DNA of 33,156 nucleotides from Brasilonema sp. CT11 (GTDB taxonomy: Bacteria > Cyanobacteriota > Cyanobacteriia > Cyanobacteriales > Nostocaceae), in contig NZ_JABXYX010000013.1 of NCBI RefSeq assembly GCF_017982655.1, positions 1-33,156 of the forward strand, read 5' to 3'. The notes under the pieces were generated by a model that was given only the letters and a program-made list of their open reading frames with translations, was not told where the DNA came from and ran no database searches. A program made the translations under genes and the position numbers. Within the stretch, counting starts at the first letter, position 1; each line of letters starts with the position of its first letter. Below are positions 18,104-26,428 of the stretch, piece after piece.

Positions 18104-18771
18104 GCAGTTCCATTAGCGAACGTATAATTACCCTTGGTTCCTCTCTACCAGATTCAGTCCGGTTGATTGCTGTTAGCAAGCAAGTCTCTGCTGAAATCAT
18201 ACGCTGTGCTTACGCCGTAGGAATTCGAGATTTTGGCGAGAGTCGCATCCAAGAAGCAGCCAGCAAACAAGCTGTGTTGCAAGACTTACCAGACATAACT
18301 TGGCACTTTATTGGACATTTGCAAAATAACAAAGCCAAAAAAGCCATTGAACAATTTCAGTGGATTCACTCCGTAGATAATTTAAAGCTTGCCCAACGTT
18401 TAAATCAACTGGCACAACAGTTAAAAATCAGTCCTCAGATTTGTCTGCAAGTCAAAATACGACCCGATCCAAACAAGTCAGGTTGGAGTCCATCACAACT
18501 ATTGGCTGACTTGCCTGCTCTAGATCAATGTGAAAATTTACAAATTCAGGGCTTAATGACAATTCCACCTTTGGGATTAAATGATTCCGAAGTTCTCAAC
18601 GTATTCAATAGTACCAGTAAATTAGCAAAAGAAATCCGAGAACAGAACTGGTCTAATATTCAAATGCATCACCTTTCAATGGGAATGTCAGGGGATTACA
18701 AATTGGCAGTGCAAGCAGGCGCAACAATGGTAAGGTTAGGAACTCTCTTGTTTGGAGAGCGTTCTGTTTAA
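18100..18771 (+). CDS. pipY: PLP homeostasis protein PipY (YggS family)
   Basis: A 223-residue member of the YggS/PROSC family of PLP-binding proteins that keep free pyridoxal phosphate balanced; the cyanobacterial copy next to pipX is called PipY. Visible hallmarks are VRLIAVSKQVS, with the PLP lysine, FGESRIQEA, WHFIGHLQNNKA, IHSVDNLKLAQRL, and the C-terminal HLSMGMSGDYKLAVQAGATMVRLGTLLFG, which holds the phosphate-binding Ser/Gly region. There is no oligomerisation or catalytic extra domain. Its ATG overlaps the pipX stop by 4 bases. A perfect 36-bp palindrome follows 30 bases after its stop. Confidence 0.95.
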   Translation: MSSSISERIITLGSSLPDSVRLIAVSKQVSAEIIRCAYAVGIRDFGESRIQEAASKQAVLQDLPDITWHFIGHLQNNKAKKAIEQFQWIHSVDNLKLAQRLNQLAQQLKISPQICLQVKIRPDPNKSGWSPSQLLADLPALDQCENLQIQGLMTIPPLGLNDSEVLNVFNSTSKLAKEIREQNWSNIQMHHLSMGMSGDYKLAVQAGATMVRLGTLLFGERSV

Positions 18772-18800
18772 TATTGGTTTCAAAAGTATAATTACGCAAC

Positions 18801-18836
18801 AATAAGGTATTTAATCGTACGATTAAATACCTTATT
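18801..18836. repeat. Perfect 36-bp palindrome after pipY
   Basis: AATAAGGTATTTAATCGT (18801-18818) is followed directly by its exact reverse complement. In RNA it forms a long stem with a tight central loop. It could act as a terminator or mRNA 3' end, although no T-run follows, or as a miniature repeat. Confidence 0.85.
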
Positions 18837-18928
18837 TCAGTACGCTTTGCGCTCCGACACTCTTTATAAAACTTTGTTGAAAAAAACTTCCTGAAATACT
18901 GGTTCAATCGGTGACAAAGGATATAGTA

Positions 18929-18956
18929 TTGACAAAAGCAAAAGTCAATATAATAT
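18929..18956 (+). promoter_or_regulatory. Candidate sepF promoter
   Basis: TTGACA (18929-18934) and TAATAT (18951-18956) are spaced 16 bases apart, a good sigma-70-type match about 230 bases upstream of sepF. A second TATAAT occurs at 18994-18999 with no convincing -35 box. Confidence 0.4.
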
Positions 18957-19188
18957 CAGAGGAAAATCACTTCCCGAAACCGACTGGTTAAGATATAATC
19001 TTGACTCATTGTTACCTAAAAAACATATACAGACTTTCTATTCGCGTTTGTTCAAACAAAAACCCCTAGTGGGTAGAACAAATATGAATAGAACAGCGCA
19101 AAAATCTGCCCTTTACAAGGGTAAAAATTGATTTCATCATCAGTTTTTGGCATATCCTTACGAGTGAATAGCCCTAGGAGCGTAAACC

Positions 19189-19785
19189 ATGAATAATATA
19201 TTTTCCAAACTTAGAGACTTCGTCGGTTTAAACGAGCAAGTAGAATACGAGTACTATGAAGAAGAACCCGAGACAGAAAGTTACCAAAATCTGTATCAGG
19301 AACAAAATGCTGCTCAACAACCAGTAGCACAAGAACCCCCAGTTCAAAATCGACGCTGGCGGGAACCCGTGCCTACAATGGGAGATGTAAGTGCCGCAGG
19401 ATCAAAGCCGATGAGCAATGTGATTGGTATGCCTGGAGTAATTAATGGAATATCAGAAGTTTTGGTGCTAGAACCACGCACCTTTGAAGAAATGCCTCAA
19501 GCAATTCAAGCATTGCGAGAACGGAAGTCAATAGTATTAAATTTAACAATAATGGATCCCGATCAAGCGCAACGGGCAGTAGATTTTGTAGCAGGTGGTA
19601 CCTACGCGCTTGATGGGCATCAAGAACGGATAGGCGAAAGTATATTTTTGTTCACACCAAGCTGTGTGCAAGTCAGCACCCAGTCAGGAATTATTCATGA
19701 AGTACCTCAAGCAGCAGTACGTCCCTCACGTTCCACTGGACCTAACCCAGCTTGGGGAAACGAAGTTAACAGAATGGCACAATAA
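19189..19785 (+). CDS. sepF: Cell division protein SepF
   Basis: SepF is a membrane-binding partner of FtsZ that helps to organise the division ring. The 198-residue protein begins with the amphipathic N-terminal helix ([14 protein letters not shown]), continues with an acidic Tyr/Glu linker, and has the conserved C-terminal DUF552 core ([54 protein letters not shown]...[12 protein letters not shown]). TAGGAG lies upstream of the ATG. Its place after yggS/pipY and before proC matches the conserved ylm-type division neighbourhood. Confidence 0.96.
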   Translation: MNNIFSKLRDFVGLNEQVEYEYYEEEPETESYQNLYQEQNAAQQPVAQEPPVQNRRWREPVPTMGDVSAAGSKPMSNVIGMPGVINGISEVLVLEPRTFEEMPQAIQALRERKSIVLNLTIMDPDQAQRAVDFVAGGTYALDGHQERIGESIFLFTPSCVQVSTQSGIIHEVPQAAVRPSRSTGPNPAWGNEVNRMAQ

Positions 19786-19846
19786 ACGTAAAATGAGTGA
19801 TTAGTCCAAAGTCCTTTGTCGAAAGTTCTTTGTCTAAATACTAATG

Positions 19847-19877
19847 AGTCATAAGTCATGACTCATGACTTATGACT
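19847..19877. repeat. 31-bp palindrome of heptamer units between sepF and proC
   Basis: AGTCATAAGTCATGA - C - TCATGACTTATGACT is a perfect dyad around one central base. It can also be read as five degenerate 7-bp units (AGTCATA, AGTCATG, ACTCATG, ACTTATG, ACTAATG), linking it to the heptamer repeats common in cyanobacteria. It ends 8 bases before the proC ATG. Confidence 0.8.
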
Positions 19878-19885
19878 AATGAAAA

Positions 19886-20698
19886 ATGACTATTAAATTC
19901 GGCTTAATTGGTGGCGGGGTAATGGGAGAGGCGCTCTTATCCCGCCTTATTGCTCGTAAAATTTATCAACGCTCAGAAGTCCTAGTTAGCGAACCACAAA
20001 CCTCACGCCAAGGTTTTCTAGAAGACGAATATGGTGTTAATGTGACAGCCGATAATCGTCTGATTTTCACACCAACAACAGAAGTCGTATTTTTGGCAAT
20101 AAAACCTCAAGTGTTTAGTGCGATCGCCCAAGAATTGGCAGATGTGATCGATACAGTTTCAAAACCACTGGTGATATCCATCTTGGCAGGCGTGACATTA
20201 AATCAGTTGGAAGCAGCTTTTCCCCAGTTGCCAGTCATCCGAGCAATGCCTAATACTCCAGCAACTGTGGGAGCAGGAATCACCGCCATATGTCCAGGGG
20301 CATACACCAACGCAAATCACCACGAAACCGCCAAGAAACTTTTTTCAGCGGTGGGAGAAGTCGTAGAAATTTCAGAAAACCTGATGGATGCGGTGACAGG
20401 ACTATCAGGATCGGGTCCTGCATACGTAGCACTTGCTATAGAAGCACTTGCTGATGGAGGAGTCGCAGCAGGTTTACCAAGGACAATTGCCAATCAACTT
20501 GCCTTGCAAACTGTCTTAGGAACAGCCAAGCTCCTACATGAAACAAAAATACACCCAGCAGAACTCAAAGACCGCGTCACCAGTCCAGGTGGTACTACAA
20601 TTGCTGGCATAGCTCAGTTAGAACGAGCCGGCTTTCGCTCAGCTTTAATTGAAGCAGTCAAAGCAGCAACAGCCCGCTCACAAGAATTGGGAAAATAA
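19886..20698 (+). CDS. proC: Pyrroline-5-carboxylate reductase
   Basis: Catalyses the last step of proline synthesis, NAD(P)H-dependent reduction of 1-pyrroline-5-carboxylate to proline, in the cytoplasm. The 270-residue protein has the N-terminal Rossmann motif (FGLIGGGVMGEALLSRL), the central VIRAMPNTPATVGAG and VTGLSGSGPAYV signatures, and the C-terminal substrate region (LKDRVTSPGGTTIAGI) typical of ProC. Length is normal. Only 100 bases of mainly heptamer repeat separate it from sepF, so it may be read with sepF. A palindrome ATCACTCATGAGTGAT (20701-20716) follows directly after the stop and might end transcription. Confidence 0.97.
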   Translation: MTIKFGLIGGGVMGEALLSRLIARKIYQRSEVLVSEPQTSRQGFLEDEYGVNVTADNRLIFTPTTEVVFLAIKPQVFSAIAQELADVIDTVSKPLVISILAGVTLNQLEAAFPQLPVIRAMPNTPATVGAGITAICPGAYTNANHHETAKKLFSAVGEVVEISENLMDAVTGLSGSGPAYVALAIEALADGGVAAGLPRTIANQLALQTVLGTAKLLHETKIHPAELKDRVTSPGGTTIAGIAQLERAGFRSALIEAVKAATARSQELGK

Positions 20699-20700
20699 TC

Positions 20701-20716
20701 ATCACTCATGAGTGAT
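20701..20716. repeat. 16-bp perfect palindrome after proC
   Basis: ATCACTCA/TGAGTGAT starts 2 bases after the proC stop. It may form a hairpin, but no T-run follows. Confidence 0.6.
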
Positions 20717-20776
20717 AACTAAGTTGACAAAAGAGTCGTTACCATAGTAAACAGTTTTGGTTGCAAATGTGATTGA

Positions 20777-23455
20777 GTGAATTACCCTGCGCTGTCTCCA
20801 GAACTTGAACCAAGTTCGATATTTCCATTTGAATTGGATCAGTTCCAAAAGGATGCGATCGCTTCCTTGAATGCCGGACGTTCCGTTGTTGTGTGTGCGC
20901 CCACAGGTTCGGGCAAAACATTGGTGGGGGAATACGCTATATATCGCGCCCTATCGCGTGGAAAAAGAGTATTTTACACCACTCCCCTAAAAGCGCTCTC
21001 CAATCAGAAACTACGTGACTTTCGCGAAAAATTCGGCTTTGACCATGTTGGACTGTTAACTGGAGATGCCTCAATTAACCGAGATGCCTCGATTCTGGTG
21101 ATGACCACAGAAATTTTCCGGAATATGCTCTATGGCACACCTATCGGGCAAATTGGCATTTCATTAGTAGACGTAGAGGCTATGGTGCTGGATGAGTGCC
21201 ACTACATGAACGATCGCCAACGGGGAACAGTTTGGGAAGAGTCCATCATCTACTGCCCCCGTGAAATTCAACTCGTAGCCCTCTCAGCAACTGTTGCTAA
21301 TAGTGATGAACTGACCGACTGGTTAAATCAAGTTCATGGTCCGACTGACCTCATATACTCCGATCATCGCCCAGTACCTTTGGAATTTCACTTTGGTAAC
21401 ATCAAAGGGTTATTCCCCCTACTGAATGATGACAAAACCCAAATTAACCAGCGCCTGCTAAGAAAGAAGAAAAAAGGAGAGAAAAACAAAAGCAAAGCTA
21501 ATGTGAGAGCGGAAGCCCCCGGCATGATTCAGGTTCTGGGCGAGCTACACGAACGGGATATGCTGCCAGCTATTTACTTCATCTTCAGTCGTCGGGGATG
21601 TGATAAAGCGGTGGCGGAGGTGGGCGGCGATATGTGGTTAGTGGATCAGGAAGAAGCACAGCAATTGCGCTGGCAGATTGACGAATTTTTAACCCGTAAT
21701 CCGGAAGCCGGACGTTCTGGACACGTTGGACCTCTTTACCGAGGAATAGCCGCACACCATGCTGGAATTTTACCTGCGTGGAAAGTGCTTGTTGAAGAAC
21801 TATTTCAGCAGGGGTTAATTAAAGTTGTCTTTGCCACCGAAACCTTGGCAGCTGGAATTAATATGCCAGCCCGGACAACGGTGATTTCTACCCTTTCTAA
21901 GCGTACTGATAGTGGACATCGCCTGTTGAATGCCTCCGAATTTCTGCAAATGGCAGGTCGGGCAGGTCGCCGGGGAATGGATGAACGGGGTCACGTTGTG
22001 ACGTTACAAACTCCTTTTGAGGGAGCCAAAGAAGCAGCGTACTTGGCAACATCCCAAAGCGACCCTCTAGTCAGTCAATTTACACCAAGTTACGGTATGG
22101 TGCTAAACTTGCTGCAAACTCACACTTTGGAAGAAGCCAAGGAATTGGTAGAACGCAGCTTTGGGCAGTACTCGGCAAACTTGCACCTGCGACCGCAACA
22201 CGAATACATAACCCACTTACAAACAGAACTTGCTCAACTTCAATCACAAATCGCTGCGATTGACGAAGCAGAACTGGCTGTTTATGAAAAATTGCGGCAA
22301 CGCTTGCGAGTAGAACGCTTAAACTTGAAAATGCTGCAAGAGCAAGCGCAGGAAGCCCGACAACAGGAATTGGGGATGATGTTGGACTTTGCAGTGTCGG
22401 GAACACTGTTGAGTCTCAAGAGTAAAAACTTCACAATGCCTGCACCCATAACAGCAGTGTTAGTAGGGAAAACACTAGGTTCTAGTCAAACTTGTTACTT
22501 AGTATGCTTGGGGCGAGATAACCGCTGGTATGTAGCGACAGCCTCTGATGTTATAGATTTGTTTGCAGAACTACCGCGAATTGACATACCTGCTGAGTTG
22601 TTACCACCAGCAGAAATGCCATTGAAACGGGGACAGTCGCTTGTTGGTGATGAGCAAACCGCAATCATAACTCAACAAATTCCTGAGCCAAGCGAAGCTG
22701 TATTTATGCCTCCAGAAGTCCTAGAACAACTTAGTCGCGTCACTGCTGTGCAAGAGCAATTAGAGGCTCATCCCTTACATCAATCAGGCGACGCTGTTAG
22801 TGTTTTCAAACGCAGAACACAGGTTGTTGAACTTGAAGCTGAAATTGAATTAATGCAGGGACAAATACAGCAACAATCTCAGCGTCATTGGGAAGAGTTT
22901 CTCAATCTCATTGAGATTTTGCAGCAGTTTCAATGTCTGGAGAATCTAGTTCCCACAAGGTTAGGACAAATGGCTGCAGCCATTCGAGGAGAAAATGAGT
23001 TGTGGCTGGGCTTAGCACTTGAGGGTGGAGAATTGGACAACTTAGATCCACACCACTTAGCAGCGGCGATAGCAGCTTTGGTGACAGAAACCCCACGTCC
23101 AGACAGCATGGTTCGTTTTGACTTGAGTGAAGCAGTGGCAGAAGCTTTATCAAAATTGCGAGGGATTCGTCGCAAGATCTTCCAACTGCAACGTCGTTAT
23201 AATGTAGCCTTACCAATATGGTTAGAGTTTGAGTTAATAGCTATTGTGGAACATTGGGCCCTAGGGACGGAGTGGATAGAACTTTGTGAAAATACGAGTT
23301 TGGATGAAGGTGATGTGGTGCGAATTTTACGTCGTACGTTAGATCTATTATCGCAAATTCCCCACGTACCTTATTTGTCACAATCCTTGCAGCGCAATGC
23401 CCATCGTGCTATGCAGCTTATTGATAGGTTCCCAGTTAACGAGGTAGGGGGATAA
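20777..23455 (+). CDS. Ski2/Mtr4-like DExH-box RNA helicase
   Basis: A superfamily-2 RNA helicase of 892 residues. Motifs in order: Q-motif region FPFELDQFQKDAI, Walker A APTGSGKT (41-48), TTPLKALSNQK, MTTEIFRNML, DECH (139-142), SAT (170-172), FATETLAAGINMPART, and motif VI QMAGRAGRRGMDERG. The long C-terminal region with a coiled-coil stretch (about residues 470-545) and a helical end (HWALGTEWIELCENTSLDEGDVVRILRRT) matches the DSHCT domain of the Ski2/Mtr4 class. Plant chloroplasts have a related helicase (ISE2). It probably remodels RNA during processing or decay. It begins with GTG (20777); an ATG nearby is followed at once by a stop. Confidence 0.94.
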   Translation: MNYPALSPELEPSSIFPFELDQFQKDAIASLNAGRSVVVCAPTGSGKTLVGEYAIYRALSRGKRVFYTTPLKALSNQKLRDFREKFGFDHVGLLTGDASINRDASILVMTTEIFRNMLYGTPIGQIGISLVDVEAMVLDECHYMNDRQRGTVWEESIIYCPREIQLVALSATVANSDELTDWLNQVHGPTDLIYSDHRPVPLEFHFGNIKGLFPLLNDDKTQINQRLLRKKKKGEKNKSKANVRAEAPGMIQVLGELHERDMLPAIYFIFSRRGCDKAVAEVGGDMWLVDQEEAQQLRWQIDEFLTRNPEAGRSGHVGPLYRGIAAHHAGILPAWKVLVEELFQQGLIKVVFATETLAAGINMPARTTVISTLSKRTDSGHRLLNASEFLQMAGRAGRRGMDERGHVVTLQTPFEGAKEAAYLATSQSDPLVSQFTPSYGMVLNLLQTHTLEEAKELVERSFGQYSANLHLRPQHEYITHLQTELAQLQSQIAAIDEAELAVYEKLRQRLRVERLNLKMLQEQAQEARQQELGMMLDFAVSGTLLSLKSKNFTMPAPITAVLVGKTLGSSQTCYLVCLGRDNRWYVATASDVIDLFAELPRIDIPAELLPPAEMPLKRGQSLVGDEQTAIITQQIPEPSEAVFMPPEVLEQLSRVTAVQEQLEAHPLHQSGDAVSVFKRRTQVVELEAEIELMQGQIQQQSQRHWEEFLNLIEILQQFQCLENLVPTRLGQMAAAIRGENELWLGLALEGGELDNLDPHHLAAAIAALVTETPRPDSMVRFDLSEAVAEALSKLRGIRRKIFQLQRRYNVALPIWLEFELIAIVEHWALGTEWIELCENTSLDEGDVVRILRRTLDLLSQIPHVPYLSQSLQRNAHRAMQLIDRFPVNEVGG

Positions 23456-23456
23456 G

Positions 23457-23504
23457 TTAGGAGTTAGGAATTGGGAGTTTGAAGTCCTAAGTCCTAAGTC
23501 CTAA
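23457..23504. repeat. Inverted repeat of TTAGGA/TCCTAA heptamers after the helicase gene
   Basis: TTAGGAGTTAGGA (23457-23469) can pair with TCCTAAGTCCTAA (23485-23497 or 23492-23504) with one mismatch. The right arm is three tandem AGTCCTA units. It lies between two convergent genes and could serve as a two-way transcription end. Confidence 0.6.
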
Positions 23505-23554
23505 TATACTGAACTTTCACTCAAAAGTTGCAGTCCTCGCGAAATAAGAAAGTC

Positions 23555-23926
23555 TTAATACACGAGGTTTCCAGTCCCCTGCAACTGGCGTAAAGAGTTT
23601 ATACAAGCTGGACAGTCACAGCCAAATAACTGAATCGCACGATCACTTTCTTCTTCTGTAAATGCTACCGAAGCAATATTCTTCGCAGCTTGCCCTGTAG
23701 TCACGCTTGATGTCGGTGTAGAAGGGGATTGTTGCTTCCTGTCTGAATCCTTGATACACACTAACTTGTTGACAGCGTGAGGACTGGCTATACAAGTCTG
23801 ACCATTTTTGTGAATTAATCCCGCTTTAGCAGCAGCGTGTGCGGGATGAATGGCTCCCAAAGTAGACATCAGCGAGACAAAAATAGAGGAACTAGACAAT
23901 AAATTAAGTATAAGTTTTTTGTTCAT
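23555..23926 (-). CDS. Small secreted protein with a CDCPAC cysteine motif
   Basis: A 123-residue protein I cannot name. Residues 1-31 are a signal peptide ending in HAA-A. Two cysteines (C45, C57) lie in the front half (GQTCIASPHAVNKLVCIKD); a Ser/Thr/Pro-rich linker follows, then FTEEESDRAIQLFGCDCPACINSLRQLQG near the C-terminus. The cluster CDCPAC (103-108) contains three cysteines and a CPAC motif of the thioredoxin-like CxxC spacing. It could be a periplasmic or lumenal redox or metal-binding protein. There is no transmembrane segment after the signal. It stands alone between convergent helicase and a long noncoding stretch. Confidence 0.75.
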   Translation of the reverse strand: MNKKLILNLLSSSSIFVSLMSTLGAIHPAHAAAKAGLIHKNGQTCIASPHAVNKLVCIKDSDRKQQSPSTPTSSVTTGQAAKNIASVAFTEEESDRAIQLFGCDCPACINSLRQLQGTGNLVY

Positions 23927-24238
23927 GGGTTTTTCTAACCAATTTTGCTGACTGCTAAGATAATCTAATTACTTGTTACAGGTCAATAGAGTTTTTATCA
24001 GGAATACCAAGAATTTTTTATATTTGTTTTTACCCAAGAAATCTTTATTAGATAGCAGAAAACAAGCTAGATTTTTTTGCTAAACTTTTGTCAGGTTAAA
24101 AGTAACAAAATAATCATAACCATAAATTTTTTTTGCTTTTCATCTTTAGTGCTTATAAAGCAGTCTTAAAAAGTGATTCTTTATCCCCAAAAGCCAGCAA
24201 TATAACAATCCTAAATCATAAGTCCTATGAGCCTGCTA

Positions 24239-24277
24239 CGCATGAACGTGAACAATCTTATTGTTCACGTTCATGCG
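24239..24277. repeat. Perfect 18-bp stem hairpin
   Basis: CGCATGAACGTGAACAAT (24239-24256) and its exact reverse complement (24260-24277) are separated by CTT. The flanks (CTA / TAG) can extend the pairing with a small bulge. No gene adjoins it within 300 bases. Confidence 0.85.
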
Positions 24278-24759
24278 AGTAGTTAGGAATCTGAACCAAT
24301 AGATTGTCAAATTAATCCGGAGGATTACTATATCTTCTGCAATCGGTTGAGTTATATCGTTTCACTTTAAGGTTGATACAATTAGACGGCTCCCCCGCAT
24401 TTTGTGCATCTTGTGCAAGTCAGATGGGGGGAGGAAGACGTCCTCGCCGCTTTTTTCCCCTGCATCCTTGCATCCTTAAATACATCTCTTGCGCCTGCAC
24501 ACCCACTCACCTTCGCCCACCGAACGTGATTGATTGGTTTGTCGTCCTCATTACCCACAGTTTTCATAAGGCTTAGCTGATTTTTCCATCTCATACCTCC
24601 ACTGGCAGATTTTTCGCTTGTTTTAGCCAAGCACTTCAAACATCAGCAACATCACGAAGGCAATTAAAGGAAATATATTAGTTAACAAGTGTACAATCAT
24701 ACCATTTCATCTTTTTAGAAAAGTTATACTGTTTTTTAGGTTCTACCTGGGAATTACGC

Positions 24760-24784
24760 AGAAGTGGCTTTGCCACTTCTTTTT
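24760..24784 (+). terminator. Orphan intrinsic terminator
   Basis: AGAAGTGG (24760-24767) pairs perfectly with CCACTTCT (24773-24780) around a 5-base loop and is followed by five T residues. It reads on the plus strand, yet no plus-strand coding gene lies between here and the helicase at 23455. It may end a small RNA. Confidence 0.65.
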
Positions 24785-25070
24785 CTAAAAGGTAAGACAA
24801 AAATAATATCCTTAAGAAAATCAGAGCTGTCGCCGACACCCCAAAGGACACAGCTATACCACTCAGCAGTTCACCTATACAGTACTACAAATTTAGTTAA
24901 TGATCGCCTGCGTAGACTGCTATTGCGTTTGACCAATAGCTTTGGGTGTAGGGGTGTAGGAGTGTAGGGGCAACGCCAAGGTGAGCGCGAGTGCCGAACG
25001 GTGTAGGGGAGCCAGTGGGTTTTTTATGAGGTATCTACCTTACGGGAACGCCAAGGGCGCTTTGCGCTTC

Positions 25071-25119
25071 GCGATCTGCCTAAGCGCCAAGCGCTCAGCA
25101 TGAGCGTTCGGCAGATCGC
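25071..25119. repeat. 49-bp nested palindromic repeat
   Basis: Outer arms GCGATCTGCC and GGCAGATCGC (10 bp, perfect) enclose a smaller dyad GCTCA-GCA-TGAGC. This architecture resembles small interspersed palindromic repeats of filamentous cyanobacteria. Confidence 0.7.
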
Positions 25120-25190
25120 TGCGGACTATAGTTACGTTGTTCCAGGTAAGTCCTCTAGATGCGAAATCTAAGTTAAGAGACTTATGGTAT

Positions 25191-25222
25191 ACTAAAGTCT
25201 CTAGTTGAGTAGAGACTTTAGT
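25191..25222. promoter_or_regulatory. 12-bp perfect dyad, candidate MerR-family operator
   Basis: ACTAAAGTCTCT and AGAGACTTTAGT are separated by 8 bases, about 190 bases upstream of merR. On the minus strand TAAAGT and TAGTAT flank the dyad with 20 bases between them, similar to the elongated spacer of MerR-controlled promoters. The dyad could equally be a hairpin repeat. Confidence 0.4.
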
Positions 25223-25412
25223 AACGCATAGAAAAATTTTGTTGACAATTAGCAATTAATAAGTAAATCAACCAAATTAAACGTAATGGGTAGCAAAGCG
25301 ATCGCAAGAATCGTATTTTATGTTTTTTAAGGTTGACTTACGAAGTTTTTTTTGCTTGTTAGTTTACATCTGAAAATAAAGATAAAAACTCTACGGGTAA
25401 GGTATAAGACCT

Positions 25413-25829
25413 GTGTTAAATCAAGATGAAAAGTTGTTTTTAATTGGTCAGGTGACTGCTTTGAGCGGAGTTCCTATTAGGACAATTCGCTATTACGAAA
25501 GTTTGGGTTTAGTTCAGTCTATCGGACGAACAGAAGGAGGTTTCCGCCAATTCTCATCAGATGTGTTGACTCGTCTTTCTTTTATTAAGTGTGCTCAAAG
25601 TTTAGGTTTAAGCTTGCAAGAAATCGGCGAAATTCTTGAAGTTTATGACGGAGGTAAACCAGCCTGTGATCAAATTCATCACAAGCTGAAAGATAAGATA
25701 TTAGATATTGATAGACAAATTGAACAGTTATTGACCTTGCGAGAAGAATTGAGAGGATTACTGTCCGGATGGAACAGCTTATCAACAAAGCCGCAAGATA
25801 CAATCTGTCCCATAATTCAGAACCATTGA
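25413..25829 (+). CDS. MerR-family transcriptional regulator (heavy-metal type)
   Basis: A 138-residue regulator. The N-terminal winged helix-turn-helix is clear (LIGQVTALSGVPIRTIRYYESLGLVQSIGRTEGGFRQFSSDVLTRLSFIKCAQSLGLSLQEIGEIL), followed by a dimerisation coiled coil (residues about 88-117: KLKDKILDIDRQIEQLLTLREEL). Three cysteines are candidates for effector binding: C60 in the helix region, C78 in GGKPACDQIHH, and C132 in the tail TICPII. This pattern fits the metal-responsive MerR group (ZntR/CueR/HmrR-like), though the metal cannot be deduced. It begins with GTG. No metal exporter or chaperone gene adjoins it, so its target lies elsewhere or is itself. Confidence 0.9.
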   Translation: MLNQDEKLFLIGQVTALSGVPIRTIRYYESLGLVQSIGRTEGGFRQFSSDVLTRLSFIKCAQSLGLSLQEIGEILEVYDGGKPACDQIHHKLKDKILDIDRQIEQLLTLREELRGLLSGWNSLSTKPQDTICPIIQNH

Positions 25830-25853
25830 ACAACGGTAGGGAGATACACTAAA

Positions 25854-25871
25854 ATGAAAAGCGGTTTTCAT
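25854..25871. terminator. Hairpin between convergent merR and pentapeptide genes
   Basis: ATGAAAA-GCGG-TTTTCAT is a perfect 7-bp stem with a 4-base loop, enclosed by GGGAG (from 25840) and CTCCC. Its position between two convergent stops suits a shared terminator, but there is no long T-run. Confidence 0.4.
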
Positions 25872-25898
25872 GCTCCCCCGTTTGTTGTGTCGCTGAAG

Positions 25899-26414
25899 CT
25901 ACGAGCAAAATAAGGTGTCGCGGGTGTTGCGTCCTGTAGTTGGATTCGTACCTGAGGCGACTTTGCACAATTTCTCTTGCTCATATTTACGCAGCAGCAC
26001 ATCAGTGAAATCTGCTCCGTCAATAATAGCACGATCAAACCTGGCGTTAGCAGCAGAAGCACCCTCCAATACCGCATTTGTCAAATTTGTCTTAGTGAAA
26101 AGAGCCGAGTCTAAAATAGCATTTGTTAAGTCAGCTGCTTCAAAATTTACAGATTCCAGTTTTGCAGAAAACAGACTGACGCCGCGCAAATTAGAGTGAC
26201 TAAAGTTACTGTTGCGGAGGTTAGTTTGATTAAAGCTGGAGTCTGTCAAGTCACGTCCTGAGAAATCAGACCCGATCAAAGTTTCTTTATTGTAGTCAAT
26301 TGCTAAAGCTTCTGGAGCAAAACCTGCAAAACCAACAGATGCAGTGATGCAAATGACAACCCAAAGTAATAAACTGAATGTGTTTACCCAAATTCGATTG
26401 CTGAACTTACTCAT
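25899..26414 (-). CDS. Secreted pentapeptide-repeat protein
   Basis: A protein of about 171 residues. The N-terminal stretch from MSKFSNRIW is a signal peptide with a hydrophobic core and a cleavage-like end (EALA-I), so the mature part is lumenal or periplasmic. A run of about 15 pentapeptide repeats (A/S-D/N-F/L-x-x pattern: SDFSG RDLTD SSFNQ TNLRN SNFSH SNLRG ...) predicts a right-handed beta helix. The tail has two cysteines (KLCKVASG ... LFCS) that may form a disulphide. The function of such lumenal repeat proteins is not known in detail. The frame extends to an ATG at 26447, but that would overlap the divergent yraN; 26414 leaves a 14-base gap and a normal signal peptide. Confidence 0.88.
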   Translation of the reverse strand: MSKFSNRIWVNTFSLLLWVVICITASVGFAGFAPEALAIDYNKETLIGSDFSGRDLTDSSFNQTNLRNSNFSHSNLRGVSLFSAKLESVNFEAADLTNAILDSALFTKTNLTNAVLEGASAANARFDRAIIDGADFTDVLLRKYEQEKLCKVASGTNPTTGRNTRDTLFCS

Positions 26415-26428
26415 TGTACTTTTTACCA

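Larger units (their letters stand above)
23927..25412. other. 1.5-kb noncoding, repeat-rich region
   Basis: No gene can be supported here on either strand; the open frames present lack motifs and consist partly of repeat sequence. The interval holds a perfect 18-bp hairpin (24239-24277), an isolated terminator-like hairpin (24760-24784), GGTGTAGG runs with a GGGAGCCAGT element (about 24945-25017), a nested palindrome (25071-25119) and a 12-bp dyad upstream of merR (25191-25222). Confidence 0.6.

Noticed and set aside
24373-24639. Overlapping small frames on both strands in the noncoding region
   Set aside because: Cys- and Pro-rich composition comes from low-complexity repeat sequence; no conserved motif on either strand.
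24764-24967. 67-residue plus-strand frame after the orphan terminator
   Set aside because: It starts within the terminator hairpin and ends in GGTGTAGG repeats.
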